Part shown: piece by piece, positions 51,393-59,312 of the stretch | Layout: every line of letters begins with the position of its first letter | Position numbering within the stretch: the stretch's first letter is position 1 | DNA from: JANQGH01 sp039177555 | Lineage (GTDB): Bacteria; Pseudomonadota; Alphaproteobacteria; DSM-16000; Inquilinaceae | Direction of reading: 5' to 3' | DNA length: 64,000 bases | Assembly: GCA_039177555.1 (NCBI GenBank) | Contig: JBCDFV010000024.1 | Location: forward strand, 3,130 to 67,129 | The notes under the pieces: model-generated | The model's input: only the letters and a program-made list of their open reading frames with translations | Database searches by the model: none | What the model was told of the DNA's origin: nothing | Translations under genes and position numbers: made by a program

Positions 51393-52599
51393 ATCCAGAG
51401 CGGCCAACGCGCCGGTTTCCAACCTGATCGGCCGGGACCCGCGCGTCGACTTCTTCCGCGGCCTCGCCTTCATCATCATTTTGATCGCGCATGTCCCGGC
51501 GAACTGGGTGGCGCGCTGGATACCGGCCCGCTTCGGTTTTTCCGACGCGACGGAGATGTTCGTCTTCATGTCAGGCTTCGCGGCCGGCATCGCGTTCGGC
51601 GGCAGCTTTTTGAAACGCGGCTTCTGGCTGGGCACAGCGCGCACCGGCTATCGGGTCTGGCAGGTCTATCTCGGGCATCTGCTGCTGTTCTTCTTCGTCG
51701 CCATGTCGATGGCGGCGGCGAATGAGCTGTTCGATACCCGCAACTACATCAACCAGCTCAACCTGACCTACTTCTTCAACGAAACCGCCACGGCGATGAT
51801 CGGCCTGTTCACGCTGAACTACGTGCCGAACTATTTCGACATCCTGCCGATGTACATCGTCGTCCTGGTGTTGATGCCGTTCATGTTCGCCCTGGCGCGG
51901 GTCCATCCGTGGCTGGCGCTGGGGGCCTCGTTCGCGCTCTATTGGGCGAACTGGTTCATCGGCTTCGACCTGCCGGCGGAGGTGCGGCCGACCAGTGACC
52001 GGTCCTGGTTCTTCAACCCGTTCGGCTGGCAGTTGATCTTCTTTACCGGCGTCGCCCTGTCGATGGGCTGGCTGAAGCCGCCGCCGGTGTCGAAATGGCT
52101 GATCGGCGCCGCCATCGCCATGATCATCTTCGGCGTTTTGGTCGGCCACTGGCCGCTGTGGCGCAGCTACGAATCCCTGACCGCCGTGCGCGAGGCCATT
52201 TCGCCCTGGCTGAACAAGACCAATCTGGGCATCCTGCGCTACATCCACTTCCTGGCCGCCGCCTATCTGGTGGTCGTGGCCCTGAAGGGGCATGAGCAAT
52301 GGCTGGCCAGTGCGGTTGGCCGGCCGATCATGAAATGCGGCCAGCAGTCGCTGCCCGTGTTTCTGTTCGCCATGGCCCTGTCGCGCTATGCCGGCATCGT
52401 GCTGGACCAGACGGGCCGTGAACTGGTTTGGGTGCTGCTGGTCAATGCCGGCGCCATCGCCACGCTGATCGGGCTGGCCTACTTGCTGGGGTGGCTGAAG
52501 TCGGAACCCTGGCGGTCGAAGAGGCCGCGCCCTCCGGTCCCCGCCGAGGCGGGGGCGCAGGCGCCAGCCAATCAGCCGGCGGCCCGCGCGGCGGAGTAG
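51376..52599 (+). CDS. opgC: OpgC-domain membrane acyltransferase (periplasmic glucan modification)
   Basis: 407 aa, about ten membrane spans. The N-terminal DPRVDFFRGLAFIIILIAHV, the FSDATEMFVFMSGFAAGIAF block and WFFNPFGWQLIFFTGVALSM are diagnostic of OpgC, which succinylates or acylates osmoregulated periplasmic glucans. The start (ATG 51376, or 51382) overlaps the TPP-enzyme gene, odd company for a glucan enzyme. The glucan polymerase OpgH is encoded 5 kb to the right. The last 35 residues are Pro/Ala-rich and cytoplasmic. Confidence 0.88.
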   Translation: MTMPFESRAANAPVSNLIGRDPRVDFFRGLAFIIILIAHVPANWVARWIPARFGFSDATEMFVFMSGFAAGIAFGGSFLKRGFWLGTARTGYRVWQVYLGHLLLFFFVAMSMAAANELFDTRNYINQLNLTYFFNETATAMIGLFTLNYVPNYFDILPMYIVVLVLMPFMFALARVHPWLALGASFALYWANWFIGFDLPAEVRPTSDRSWFFNPFGWQLIFFTGVALSMGWLKPPPVSKWLIGAAIAMIIFGVLVGHWPLWRSYESLTAVREAISPWLNKTNLGILRYIHFLAAAYLVVVALKGHEQWLASAVGRPIMKCGQQSLPVFLFAMALSRYAGIVLDQTGRELVWVLLVNAGAIATLIGLAYLLGWLKSEPWRSKRPRPPVPAEAGAQAPANQPAARAAE

Positions 52600-52611
52600 G
52601 CCAGGAGAGCG

Positions 52612-54024
52612 CTAAATGCCGGCGCCGGCGACCAGAAGCGGTTCGGTCGTCAGATCCTCCGGCGCGCCCCAGCGATAGGTAAACGCGTCGTCGCCGCGCC
52701 GGCGGCAGCGGTCGGCCATCAGCGAGGCCGCGAGCGTGCCGTTGCCGCCCCGCATGGCCGCCTCCAGGATCAGGATTTCGAACACGTCGCGCTGGACGTG
52801 GCTGCCGCCCAGCAGGTGGATGCGGTCGCGCACGCCGACCAGGGCCTTGATCACGCCGGCATCGTCACCCTGCCCGAAGGCCAGGATGGCGTCGGCGAGA
52901 TTGCAGCCGATGGACCGCCAGACCCAGGGCTGATGACCGGCTGCGCCCGACACCGCGACCGTGTTGGCGTGCGCGGCGGACCGCACGAAGCGGGCGGCCG
53001 CGTCCTGCCGGCCGGCGCCGACCAGGGCCATCAGATAATGCCCGTCGGCAAAGCCATAGGCATGGTCGCCGATATGGCTTTCGGCCAGTTCCGCCAGCTC
53101 GCGCCAACGGTCGCCGACATCCACGCCCAGCGCCTGCAGCCGCCACAAGAGCGAGACGGCGTTGGCGACGTCGCGAAAATCGTCGGTCTTGTCGGCGCGG
53201 ACCGACTGGTCGTACAGCGACAGCACCGTGCCGATCTCGCCCATGGTCAGGTGAAACAAGGCCCGGTGCCAGAAGACGTGGTAGGCAAAGTTGTTGCTGC
53301 GTTTCAGGGCCGGCGTGTTTTGCGCCAGCCAGGCCACGCCTTCGCGCGGCCGGCCCGTAACCTCCAGCACATGGGCCACGGCGTGAAAGCCCCAGGCATC
53401 CTCCGGCTCCAGCTCCACCGCCGCGCGGCCGGCCTTCTCTGCCTCCTCAACCGCGCCGGTTTCCTCCAGCCCGAAGGCGTGGCAGCCCAGCATGAAGCCG
53501 TAATCCGGCATCTCGGGCGACCAGCGGGCCAGATGGCGTGCCGTGGATTGGTGCATGCCGGGCGCGTCGCCGGTCATGAAGCGCAGCTGATGGTCCAGCT
53601 TCAGGGCCAGGGCATCGTGCGGCTGGTCGGCCAGGCCGGCCTCAAGCACGACGACCGCGCCGTCGAAATCGTCGACGACCGCCCGTTCCAGGGCCTTCAC
53701 GAACGTTTGCTCGCGCGCCGTGCCGCCCCGTTCGGCCAGGCTCGCCTTGGCGTCCTTCAGCGCCTGGTGGGCGACGGGCAGAACCTGCCGCCGACCCAGC
53801 AGCACCGTCCACAGGCCCTTCGCCGCATGGGCCAACGCCATGTCGGGGTCGTGCCCCAGCGCCGCCGTCAGATGCTCGACCGTATCCCGCCCGTGGCGCA
53901 GGAAGGCGCGCACGGCAGTGTCGAAATTCTCGACCGCTTCGGCGTTCGCGGCGGTGACCGCGAGGCCCCGACAATCGGCCAATCGCATCCTGTCTGTGCT
54001 GCCGGTGGCATCGGCGCTGATCAT
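52612..54024 (-). CDS. tetratricopeptide-repeat protein, TTC38-like
   Basis: 470 aa from ATG 54024, with AAAGGAAG upstream. It is an all-helical protein with TPR-type pairs (EEAEKAGRAAVELEPEDAWG, then HAVAHVLEVTGRPREGVAWL, then a YHVFWHRALFHLTMGE helix). The order and the late GDHAYGFADGHYLMALVGAG segment match the TTC38 family, conserved from bacteria to animals with no assigned enzyme activity. It is soluble, without a signal peptide, and monocistronic. Confidence 0.82.
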   Translation of the reverse strand: MISADATGSTDRMRLADCRGLAVTAANAEAVENFDTAVRAFLRHGRDTVEHLTAALGHDPDMALAHAAKGLWTVLLGRRQVLPVAHQALKDAKASLAERGGTAREQTFVKALERAVVDDFDGAVVVLEAGLADQPHDALALKLDHQLRFMTGDAPGMHQSTARHLARWSPEMPDYGFMLGCHAFGLEETGAVEEAEKAGRAAVELEPEDAWGFHAVAHVLEVTGRPREGVAWLAQNTPALKRSNNFAYHVFWHRALFHLTMGEIGTVLSLYDQSVRADKTDDFRDVANAVSLLWRLQALGVDVGDRWRELAELAESHIGDHAYGFADGHYLMALVGAGRQDAAARFVRSAAHANTVAVSGAAGHQPWVWRSIGCNLADAILAFGQGDDAGVIKALVGVRDRIHLLGGSHVQRDVFEILILEAAMRGGNGTLAASLMADRCRRRGDDAFTYRWGAPEDLTTEPLLVAGAGI

Positions 54025-54211
54025 GAGCTTCCTTTCACCAAGAAACCGTCCGAGAGATGATTCGGGATCACTCGGAATCACTCGGTCGCTGCCCCCGGAT
54101 CATAGATAGAGGTCGCGGCGGTTCCTGTCCCCAACCCTCACCAACTGTTGACCCTGACTTGATCGCGATCGCGGCGGCAGGGGATTATTTGTCAAGCTGT
54201 GCGGCAGGTTA

Positions 54212-55456
54212 GTGCCGCTTTCCGAGACGAAAGCCCCGGCGATCGCCCCCATGATCGAGACCATGTTCCCCAAGGCCGGCTTGGACAGAGCGCGCAATGC
54301 GGGCGCTTCCCTGATTGCCGCCACGCTGCTCGGCATCATGGCCGTGATGGTCGGTGCGGAGTATGGCTGGCGGTTGGCGGCGCTGGCGGTTGGCGGCGGT
54401 CTCTTGGGGCTGGTGCTCTACCACGCCGCCTTCGGCTTCACCGCCGCCTGGCGCGCCTTCGTGTTCGAACGGCGCGGCGCGGGCCTGCAGGCCCAGATGG
54501 TCATGCTGGCCGTCGCCGTGCTGCTGTTCTTTCCGATCCTGGGCGCGGGCGAGATCTTCGGCCGATCGGTCGGCGGCTTTGTCTTCCCGGTCGGCGTGTC
54601 CGTGGCGTTCGGCGCCTTCCTGTTCGGCATCGGCATGCAGATGGGCGGCGGCTGCGCCAGCGGCACGCTTTACACCGTCGGCGGCGGCAACACCCGCATG
54701 GTGGTCACCCTGGCGGCGTTCATCGCCGGCTCGCTGATCGCGACCTTTCACTTGCCCTGGTGGCTGGACCAGCCCTCGCTGGGCAGCTTCTCGCTGGTGC
54801 GGATGATGGGCTGGTTCCCGGCCCTGCTGGCCAATCTGGCCGTGTTCGCGTTGATCTTCTGGGCCGTCGGCCGGCTGTCGAAGGACGGCGCCCGGCGCCT
54901 GTTCGCCACCGAGGGACGGCGCAGCCTGGTGCGCGGGCCGTGGCCGCTGATCTGGGGCGCGCTGGGCCTCGCGGTTCTGAACGCCGCGACCCTGATCCTC
55001 GCCGGCCGGCCCTGGGGCATCACCTCCGGCTTCGCCCTGTGGGGCGGCAAGATCGCCGATGCCGCCGGCATGGACCTGTCGACCAGCGCCTATTGGGCGG
55101 CGCGGCAAGGCCTGCTGGACCGGTCGGTCTTCGCCGACACGACGTCTGTGATGAATTTCGGGATCATTCTGGGTGCGATGGCGGCCGCCGGCTTGGCCGG
55201 CCGTTTCGCCCCGGGGTGGCGCCTGCCCTGGCGTGGCGTTGCCACGGCCATCCTGGGCGGGCTGTTGATGGGCTATGGCGCGCGCCTGGCCTTCGGTTGC
55301 AACATTGGTGCCTATTTCAGCGGCGTCGCCTCGGGCAGCCTGCACGGTTGGCTGTGGCTGGTCTGCGGCTTCGCCGGGTCGATCCTGGGCACCCATGTGC
55401 GCCGGCTTTTGAAGGACGGTCCCTATGCGGCCGGCCTTCCCTCCGTTCAACACTAG
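54212..55456 (+). CDS. YeeE/YedE-family transporter (thiosulfate uptake type)
   Basis: 414 aa, about ten membrane spans, from GTG 54212 (ATG 54251 possible). The two inverted halves carry the family's conserved cysteines: MGGGCASGTLYTVGGGN and LAFGCNIGAYFSGVASGS. YeeE from Spirochaeta imports thiosulfate by passing it along such cysteines. The following YHS-domain protein and the rhodanese elsewhere in the window fit sulfur or metal handling. The two genes are separated by only 14-23 bases. Confidence 0.85.
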   Translation: MPLSETKAPAIAPMIETMFPKAGLDRARNAGASLIAATLLGIMAVMVGAEYGWRLAALAVGGGLLGLVLYHAAFGFTAAWRAFVFERRGAGLQAQMVMLAVAVLLFFPILGAGEIFGRSVGGFVFPVGVSVAFGAFLFGIGMQMGGGCASGTLYTVGGGNTRMVVTLAAFIAGSLIATFHLPWWLDQPSLGSFSLVRMMGWFPALLANLAVFALIFWAVGRLSKDGARRLFATEGRRSLVRGPWPLIWGALGLAVLNAATLILAGRPWGITSGFALWGGKIADAAGMDLSTSAYWAARQGLLDRSVFADTTSVMNFGIILGAMAAAGLAGRFAPGWRLPWRGVATAILGGLLMGYGARLAFGCNIGAYFSGVASGSLHGWLWLVCGFAGSILGTHVRRLLKDGPYAAGLPSVQH

Positions 55457-55479
55457 CGTGGTTTAGGAGCATGGTTCTC

Positions 55480-56013
55480 ATGAAGCGTTCCCTTTTGGGC
55501 GCCGTCGTCGGCGTCTCTCTTTCCGCCCTGATCGCCGGCACGGCGGTCGCAGGCGAGCAGTATGTCGACCAGACGGGCTTTGCCGTCAGCGGCTATGACG
55601 TCGTCTCCTATTGGGACCTGACCCAGAACGCGGTCGGCGAGGCGCAGCCGGCACCGCTGCCGGGCCGGTCGGACATCACAGCGGAATACAATGGCGCCAC
55701 CTGGGCCTTCGCGACGGAAGAGAACCGGGCAAGGTTCCTGGCCGACCCGGCCGCCTTCGCGCCGGCCTATGACGGCCATTGCGCCTATGGCGTCGCCCAG
55801 GGCGGCAAGGTGCCGGGCAGCCCACTTCTGTGGCGCATTGTCGACGACCGGCTCTATCTCAACATCACGCCGCGCGTGGTCGATTGGTGGGAACAGGACA
55901 TCCCGGGCTTTATCGATCAGTCGGAAGTCGTCTGGCAGGATGTCGAGGCCAGCCCGGCCAATACCACCGCCGTGCCTGAGTTCGATATCGGCAACGCGCC
56001 CGTGGCCAATTAG
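55480..56013 (+). CDS. exported YHS-domain protein
   Basis: 177 aa from ATG 55480, which has AGGAG at good spacing; ATG 55471 is in frame but too close to it. Sec signal peptide (MKRSLLGAVVGVSLSAL, cleavage near AVAGEQ). The YHS domain is seen as SGYDVVSYWDL, then a TWAFATEENRARFLADPAAF block and YDGHCAYGVAQG. YHS domains occur in copper- and heavy-metal-related proteins. Periplasmic location is predicted. Operon partner of the YeeE/YedE transporter. Confidence 0.83.
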   Translation: MKRSLLGAVVGVSLSALIAGTAVAGEQYVDQTGFAVSGYDVVSYWDLTQNAVGEAQPAPLPGRSDITAEYNGATWAFATEENRARFLADPAAFAPAYDGHCAYGVAQGGKVPGSPLLWRIVDDRLYLNITPRVVDWWEQDIPGFIDQSEVVWQDVEASPANTTAVPEFDIGNAPVAN

Positions 56014-56037
56014 GCGCGGGCAAGGACAGAGTTAATC

Positions 56038-58047
56038 CTATGCCGCGATGGAGGCGGCCTGCTTGTCGGCGCGATTGGTTTGCGCCGCCTCCAACGCGGT
56101 CACGTCGGTGGGCTGCTGTTCCTCGGGCATCTGAAACAGGCCCCAGCGCACCGTCGCCAGCCCGATATCTTCCCGTGCGCTGAGCACGGTCGCCGGCACG
56201 GCCAGCAATAGGCCGACGACCACCGGCAGGAACCAGACCAGGGCGGCCGGTTCGATCCAGACGACAAAGGCGGTCATCGCCACGCCAAGCGCCAACGGCA
56301 TGGCCTGGCTGCGCAGGCCGTGGGCCCAGGAGATGCCGCCGCCGGCCCGGTTCTGCGGCTCCCACCCCGACGATTTGCCGGCCAGGATGCCCACGATCGC
56401 GCTCGTACGCGCCATCATCAACACCGGCGCCAACAGGGCCATGAAGCTGACCTCGGCGGCGACGCCCAGGCTGAACCTGGCGGCCCCGCCATAGCGCCGA
56501 CGGGTTTCCGGCCGCGCCAGGATGGCGGCCGCCCCCAACAGGCGCGGCGCGATCAGCAAGACGGCAATCACCGCCAGCATCCAGATCTTCGGCGCCAGGG
56601 CTGCCAGCCTGTCGACCACGGTCGGCACGTCCGGATCGTTCAGCGCTGGTGCGACGATTTCGGGGGCCGCGAACAACGACCAGCAGGCAGCCCCGATCAA
56701 GAGCAGCCAGAGGGGGGCTGCCAGATAGTTCACGATGCCGATCAACAAATGTATCCGGCTGACGCTGTGCAGCCCCGGCTGAAACAGGATCGCGATGTGC
56801 TGCAGGTTGCCGTTGCACCAGCGCCGGTCGCGCTTCAGATAGCCGGGCAGGTCCGGCGGCATTTCCTCATAACTGCCTTCGCTGACCGGCAGCAGCCAGA
56901 CCTCATAGCCGGCGCGGCGCATGAACGCCGCCTCGACAAAATCGTGGCTCAGGATTTCGCCGTTCAGCGGCCCCAGGCCACGCACCTCCGGCAGGTGGCA
57001 GTGCCGCTTGAACGGCGCCATGCGGATGATGGCGTTGTGGCCGTAATAGTTGGACTCGCTGCCGAACCAGAACGCCATGCCCATCGACAAGGGGTGCATG
57101 GCGATGCGGGCGCCGAACTGCATCAGCCGGCCGAACAGGGTGGTCTGGCGCGCGATCAGCGGCGTGGCCTGGATCAGGCCGGCCTGCGGGTTGGCGTCCA
57201 TCAGCCTTGCCAGGCGGACGATCGTGGCCCCGTCCATGATGCTGTCGGCGTCCAGGATCAGAAGATAGTCGTACCGGTCGCCCCAGCGGCGGCAGAAATC
57301 GGCGATGTTGCCGGCCTTGCGCCCGGTGTTGGCGCGCCGGCGTCGATAGACGATGCGGCCGGGCCTGTCCTGCGCCTGGCGCCAGCGGTCGATCGCGGCC
57401 TGCTCGCGCTCCGCCTCCGGCCCGTCGCGGGTGTCGCTCAACACGAACAGGTCGAACCGGTCGCCCTCGCCGGTCTCGTCCAGCGAGCGCAGGGTCGCCT
57501 CAAGCCCACGGATCACGCGGCGCGGGTCTTCATGATAGATCGGCATGGCGATCGCCGTGCGGCCGGCCGGGGCCAGGCGCGTCCGTCCCTCTGGCACCGG
57601 CAGAACCACGCGGTCGCCGCGCCTGCCCATCAGGATCAGGACCATGCCGGCCAGCGCGCTCCAAAACGACAGCGCGATCATGGTCAGCGGTATGGCGACG
57701 GCAATGACGATCCCGATCCCCAGCGCACTGGCGCGGTCGGCGAAGATTACGTCGGCGAGGCCCCAGAGCAGGCTGGCGACGGTGGCCGCGACCAGGGCCA
57801 GAATGGCCAGCCTGCGGCCGGTAAGACACCGGCGCCGGAAATCCGCCAGGCGGACGTGCCGGGCGCCCTCGGCGATCTGGGTGGGGGCCATCAGGGTCGG
57901 CGTCATCGGGGCCTGGGCCATCGGGGTCTGGGCCATCGGGGTCTGGGCCATCGGGGTCTGGGCCATCGGGTTTGGGCCGATTGAGGGGCCGGGCTTGTGG
58001 GTCACCCGCCGATCCCTGATCCCGGCACGCGTTCGCACTCGGTCCAT
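56038..58047 (-). CDS. opgH: glucan glucosyltransferase OpgH/MdoH
   Basis: OpgH makes the beta-glucan backbone of osmoregulated periplasmic glucans from UDP-glucose and exports it. The family-2 glycosyltransferase core is clear: AIAMPIYHEDPRRVIRGLEA, LFVLSDTRDG, LLILDADSIMDG, and the KRDRRWCNGNLQH (Q/RxxRW) motif, followed by three to four C-terminal membrane spans. I take ATG 58047 (GAGGAG three bases upstream; 669 aa); the frame is open to ATG 58203. The start is followed by a run of pentapeptide repeats (MAQTP), encoded by 15-base DNA repeats at about 57,904-57,976. No opgG gene is seen in the window. Confidence 0.88.
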   Translation of the reverse strand: MDRVRTRAGIRDRRVTHKPGPSIGPNPMAQTPMAQTPMAQTPMAQAPMTPTLMAPTQIAEGARHVRLADFRRRCLTGRRLAILALVAATVASLLWGLADVIFADRASALGIGIVIAVAIPLTMIALSFWSALAGMVLILMGRRGDRVVLPVPEGRTRLAPAGRTAIAMPIYHEDPRRVIRGLEATLRSLDETGEGDRFDLFVLSDTRDGPEAEREQAAIDRWRQAQDRPGRIVYRRRRANTGRKAGNIADFCRRWGDRYDYLLILDADSIMDGATIVRLARLMDANPQAGLIQATPLIARQTTLFGRLMQFGARIAMHPLSMGMAFWFGSESNYYGHNAIIRMAPFKRHCHLPEVRGLGPLNGEILSHDFVEAAFMRRAGYEVWLLPVSEGSYEEMPPDLPGYLKRDRRWCNGNLQHIAILFQPGLHSVSRIHLLIGIVNYLAAPLWLLLIGAACWSLFAAPEIVAPALNDPDVPTVVDRLAALAPKIWMLAVIAVLLIAPRLLGAAAILARPETRRRYGGAARFSLGVAAEVSFMALLAPVLMMARTSAIVGILAGKSSGWEPQNRAGGGISWAHGLRSQAMPLALGVAMTAFVVWIEPAALVWFLPVVVGLLLAVPATVLSAREDIGLATVRWGLFQMPEEQQPTDVTALEAAQTNRADKQAASIAA
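57904..57976 (-). repeat. 15-bp tandem repeats in the opgH N-terminus
   Basis: Four to five copies of a 15-base unit (core CATCGGGGTCTGGGC on the + strand) encode MAQTP pentapeptides on the - strand. The unit is a multiple of three, so copy-number change alters protein length without a frameshift. Confidence 0.75.
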
Positions 58048-58203
58048 GCACTCCTCGTCGTTACGAACAGCGTCAGTCTCAACGTCATTCAGATCCTTAG
58101 ACCGGCGATAAGGCGTCGCGTTCATCACACCGGACTGATTGGGAACCTTTAACCTAAGCCTTTTAGCAGGCGCCGCAAACGCCGCTGGCGCACGTTCGAT
58201 CAC

Positions 58204-59312
58204 AAAGCGGAGATCGCCGGGCGATGGCGCGTTGCCGCCGCCGGATCACGAGACCTAAGGACCCTCGGTCCGACCGGTCGCCGATGGCCCGCCTATCGTC
58301 TGCCCAGCACCTGGCGACCAAGGCCGACGAACCTTGCATAAGGAACGAAAACTGTTTGGCCAGATCAAGGCGGCCGCATGGCGCCAAGAAAGACGGATTG
58401 GGGCAAGGCGGATTGGGGCAAGGCGGACTGGCGGCAGGTGCCGAAACCGCCGCACGGGGCGCCGGCGCGGCCGATCGAGAATCGGGACGGCGCGCATTGG
58501 GTTCATCCCAGACAAGAAAGATTGACCTCTAACCATATCATTTGGAGAGTCTTTCTCATCTTGGCTCTTAAGCTGCAACCATAGAACGAGCGCGGCGCTT
58601 CACCGCTTTTACGGATTTACAGCCAAGCGGGCACCCGCCCAAGCGGATGCTTAGCACCGAAAGGCGATGGTGTTCCTGACCATGCAGGCTTGGGCGCTGG
58701 AAGAATAATACGCTGAAAACAAGGGATTTTTATCGGGAAAAGCGCGGTGCCGGCGATGACCTTTTGACAGTGTGCCCCATTGTCCACACCGTCTTCCACC
58801 CACGCCAAAACACGCCGCCGGATCGTCACCCGGCCGATCGGCAATGTGTAATCGAGACCAAGGTGTGGCAAATAGGTGACACCCAGACGCCAAATTTATG
58901 GTCCCGGCGTCCGTCTGGCGCCGGTGGCGCCTCAGCCGAACGCCTAAGAAACTGAATTTATTTGGTTTTTCCGGGTGGATTCGCATCCGAACCTCAGGTT
59001 GAGAAAGCCGATTTAGGGGTTTGACCGTCCTGGCAAAATGGCTAGGTTGGCAACGTTCGTTAGGATTCGGACACAGAGTGTTTCTTCTTTCGCGAAACTT
59101 CAGGACACTGAGGTCATTGAACGAATGGGCATCGATCACAGCAGCACGCGCATGGGCCGCGGCGCTTTGCGTCGGCGCCCCAATGCGCTTGAACAGCGCC
59201 CTACGCGTGGCATTTGCGCCACGCTTGAACCGGCCATTGAATCGGCCATGCCGACCATGCAACGCGCGCTGACAGCCGTTCCGGATGCAGCCTTTTTGAG
59301 GGAAACAGGATC
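58204..59312. other. 1.1-kb intergenic region between opgH and the giant surface protein
   Basis: No convincing gene. Contents seen: 15-base tandem repeats (58395-58409, 58410-58424, partial third to 58439; core GGATTGGGGCAAGGC), whose only open frame (58378-58584, 68 aa with an ADWGK repeat) is unrecognised; an imperfect hairpin CCAGACGCC (58883-58891) with GGCGTC...GTCTGG (58906-58918); and a stem GCGTGGC (59205-59211) / GCCACGC (59218-59224) about 90 bases before the surface-protein start. The stretch is lower in GC than the genes and probably includes a long 5' leader. Confidence 0.5.

Noticed and set aside
58378..58584. 68-codon frame with ADWGK repeats
   Set aside because: Short, built on a tandem repeat, no clear RBS, no recognised family; noted only in the intergenic entry.
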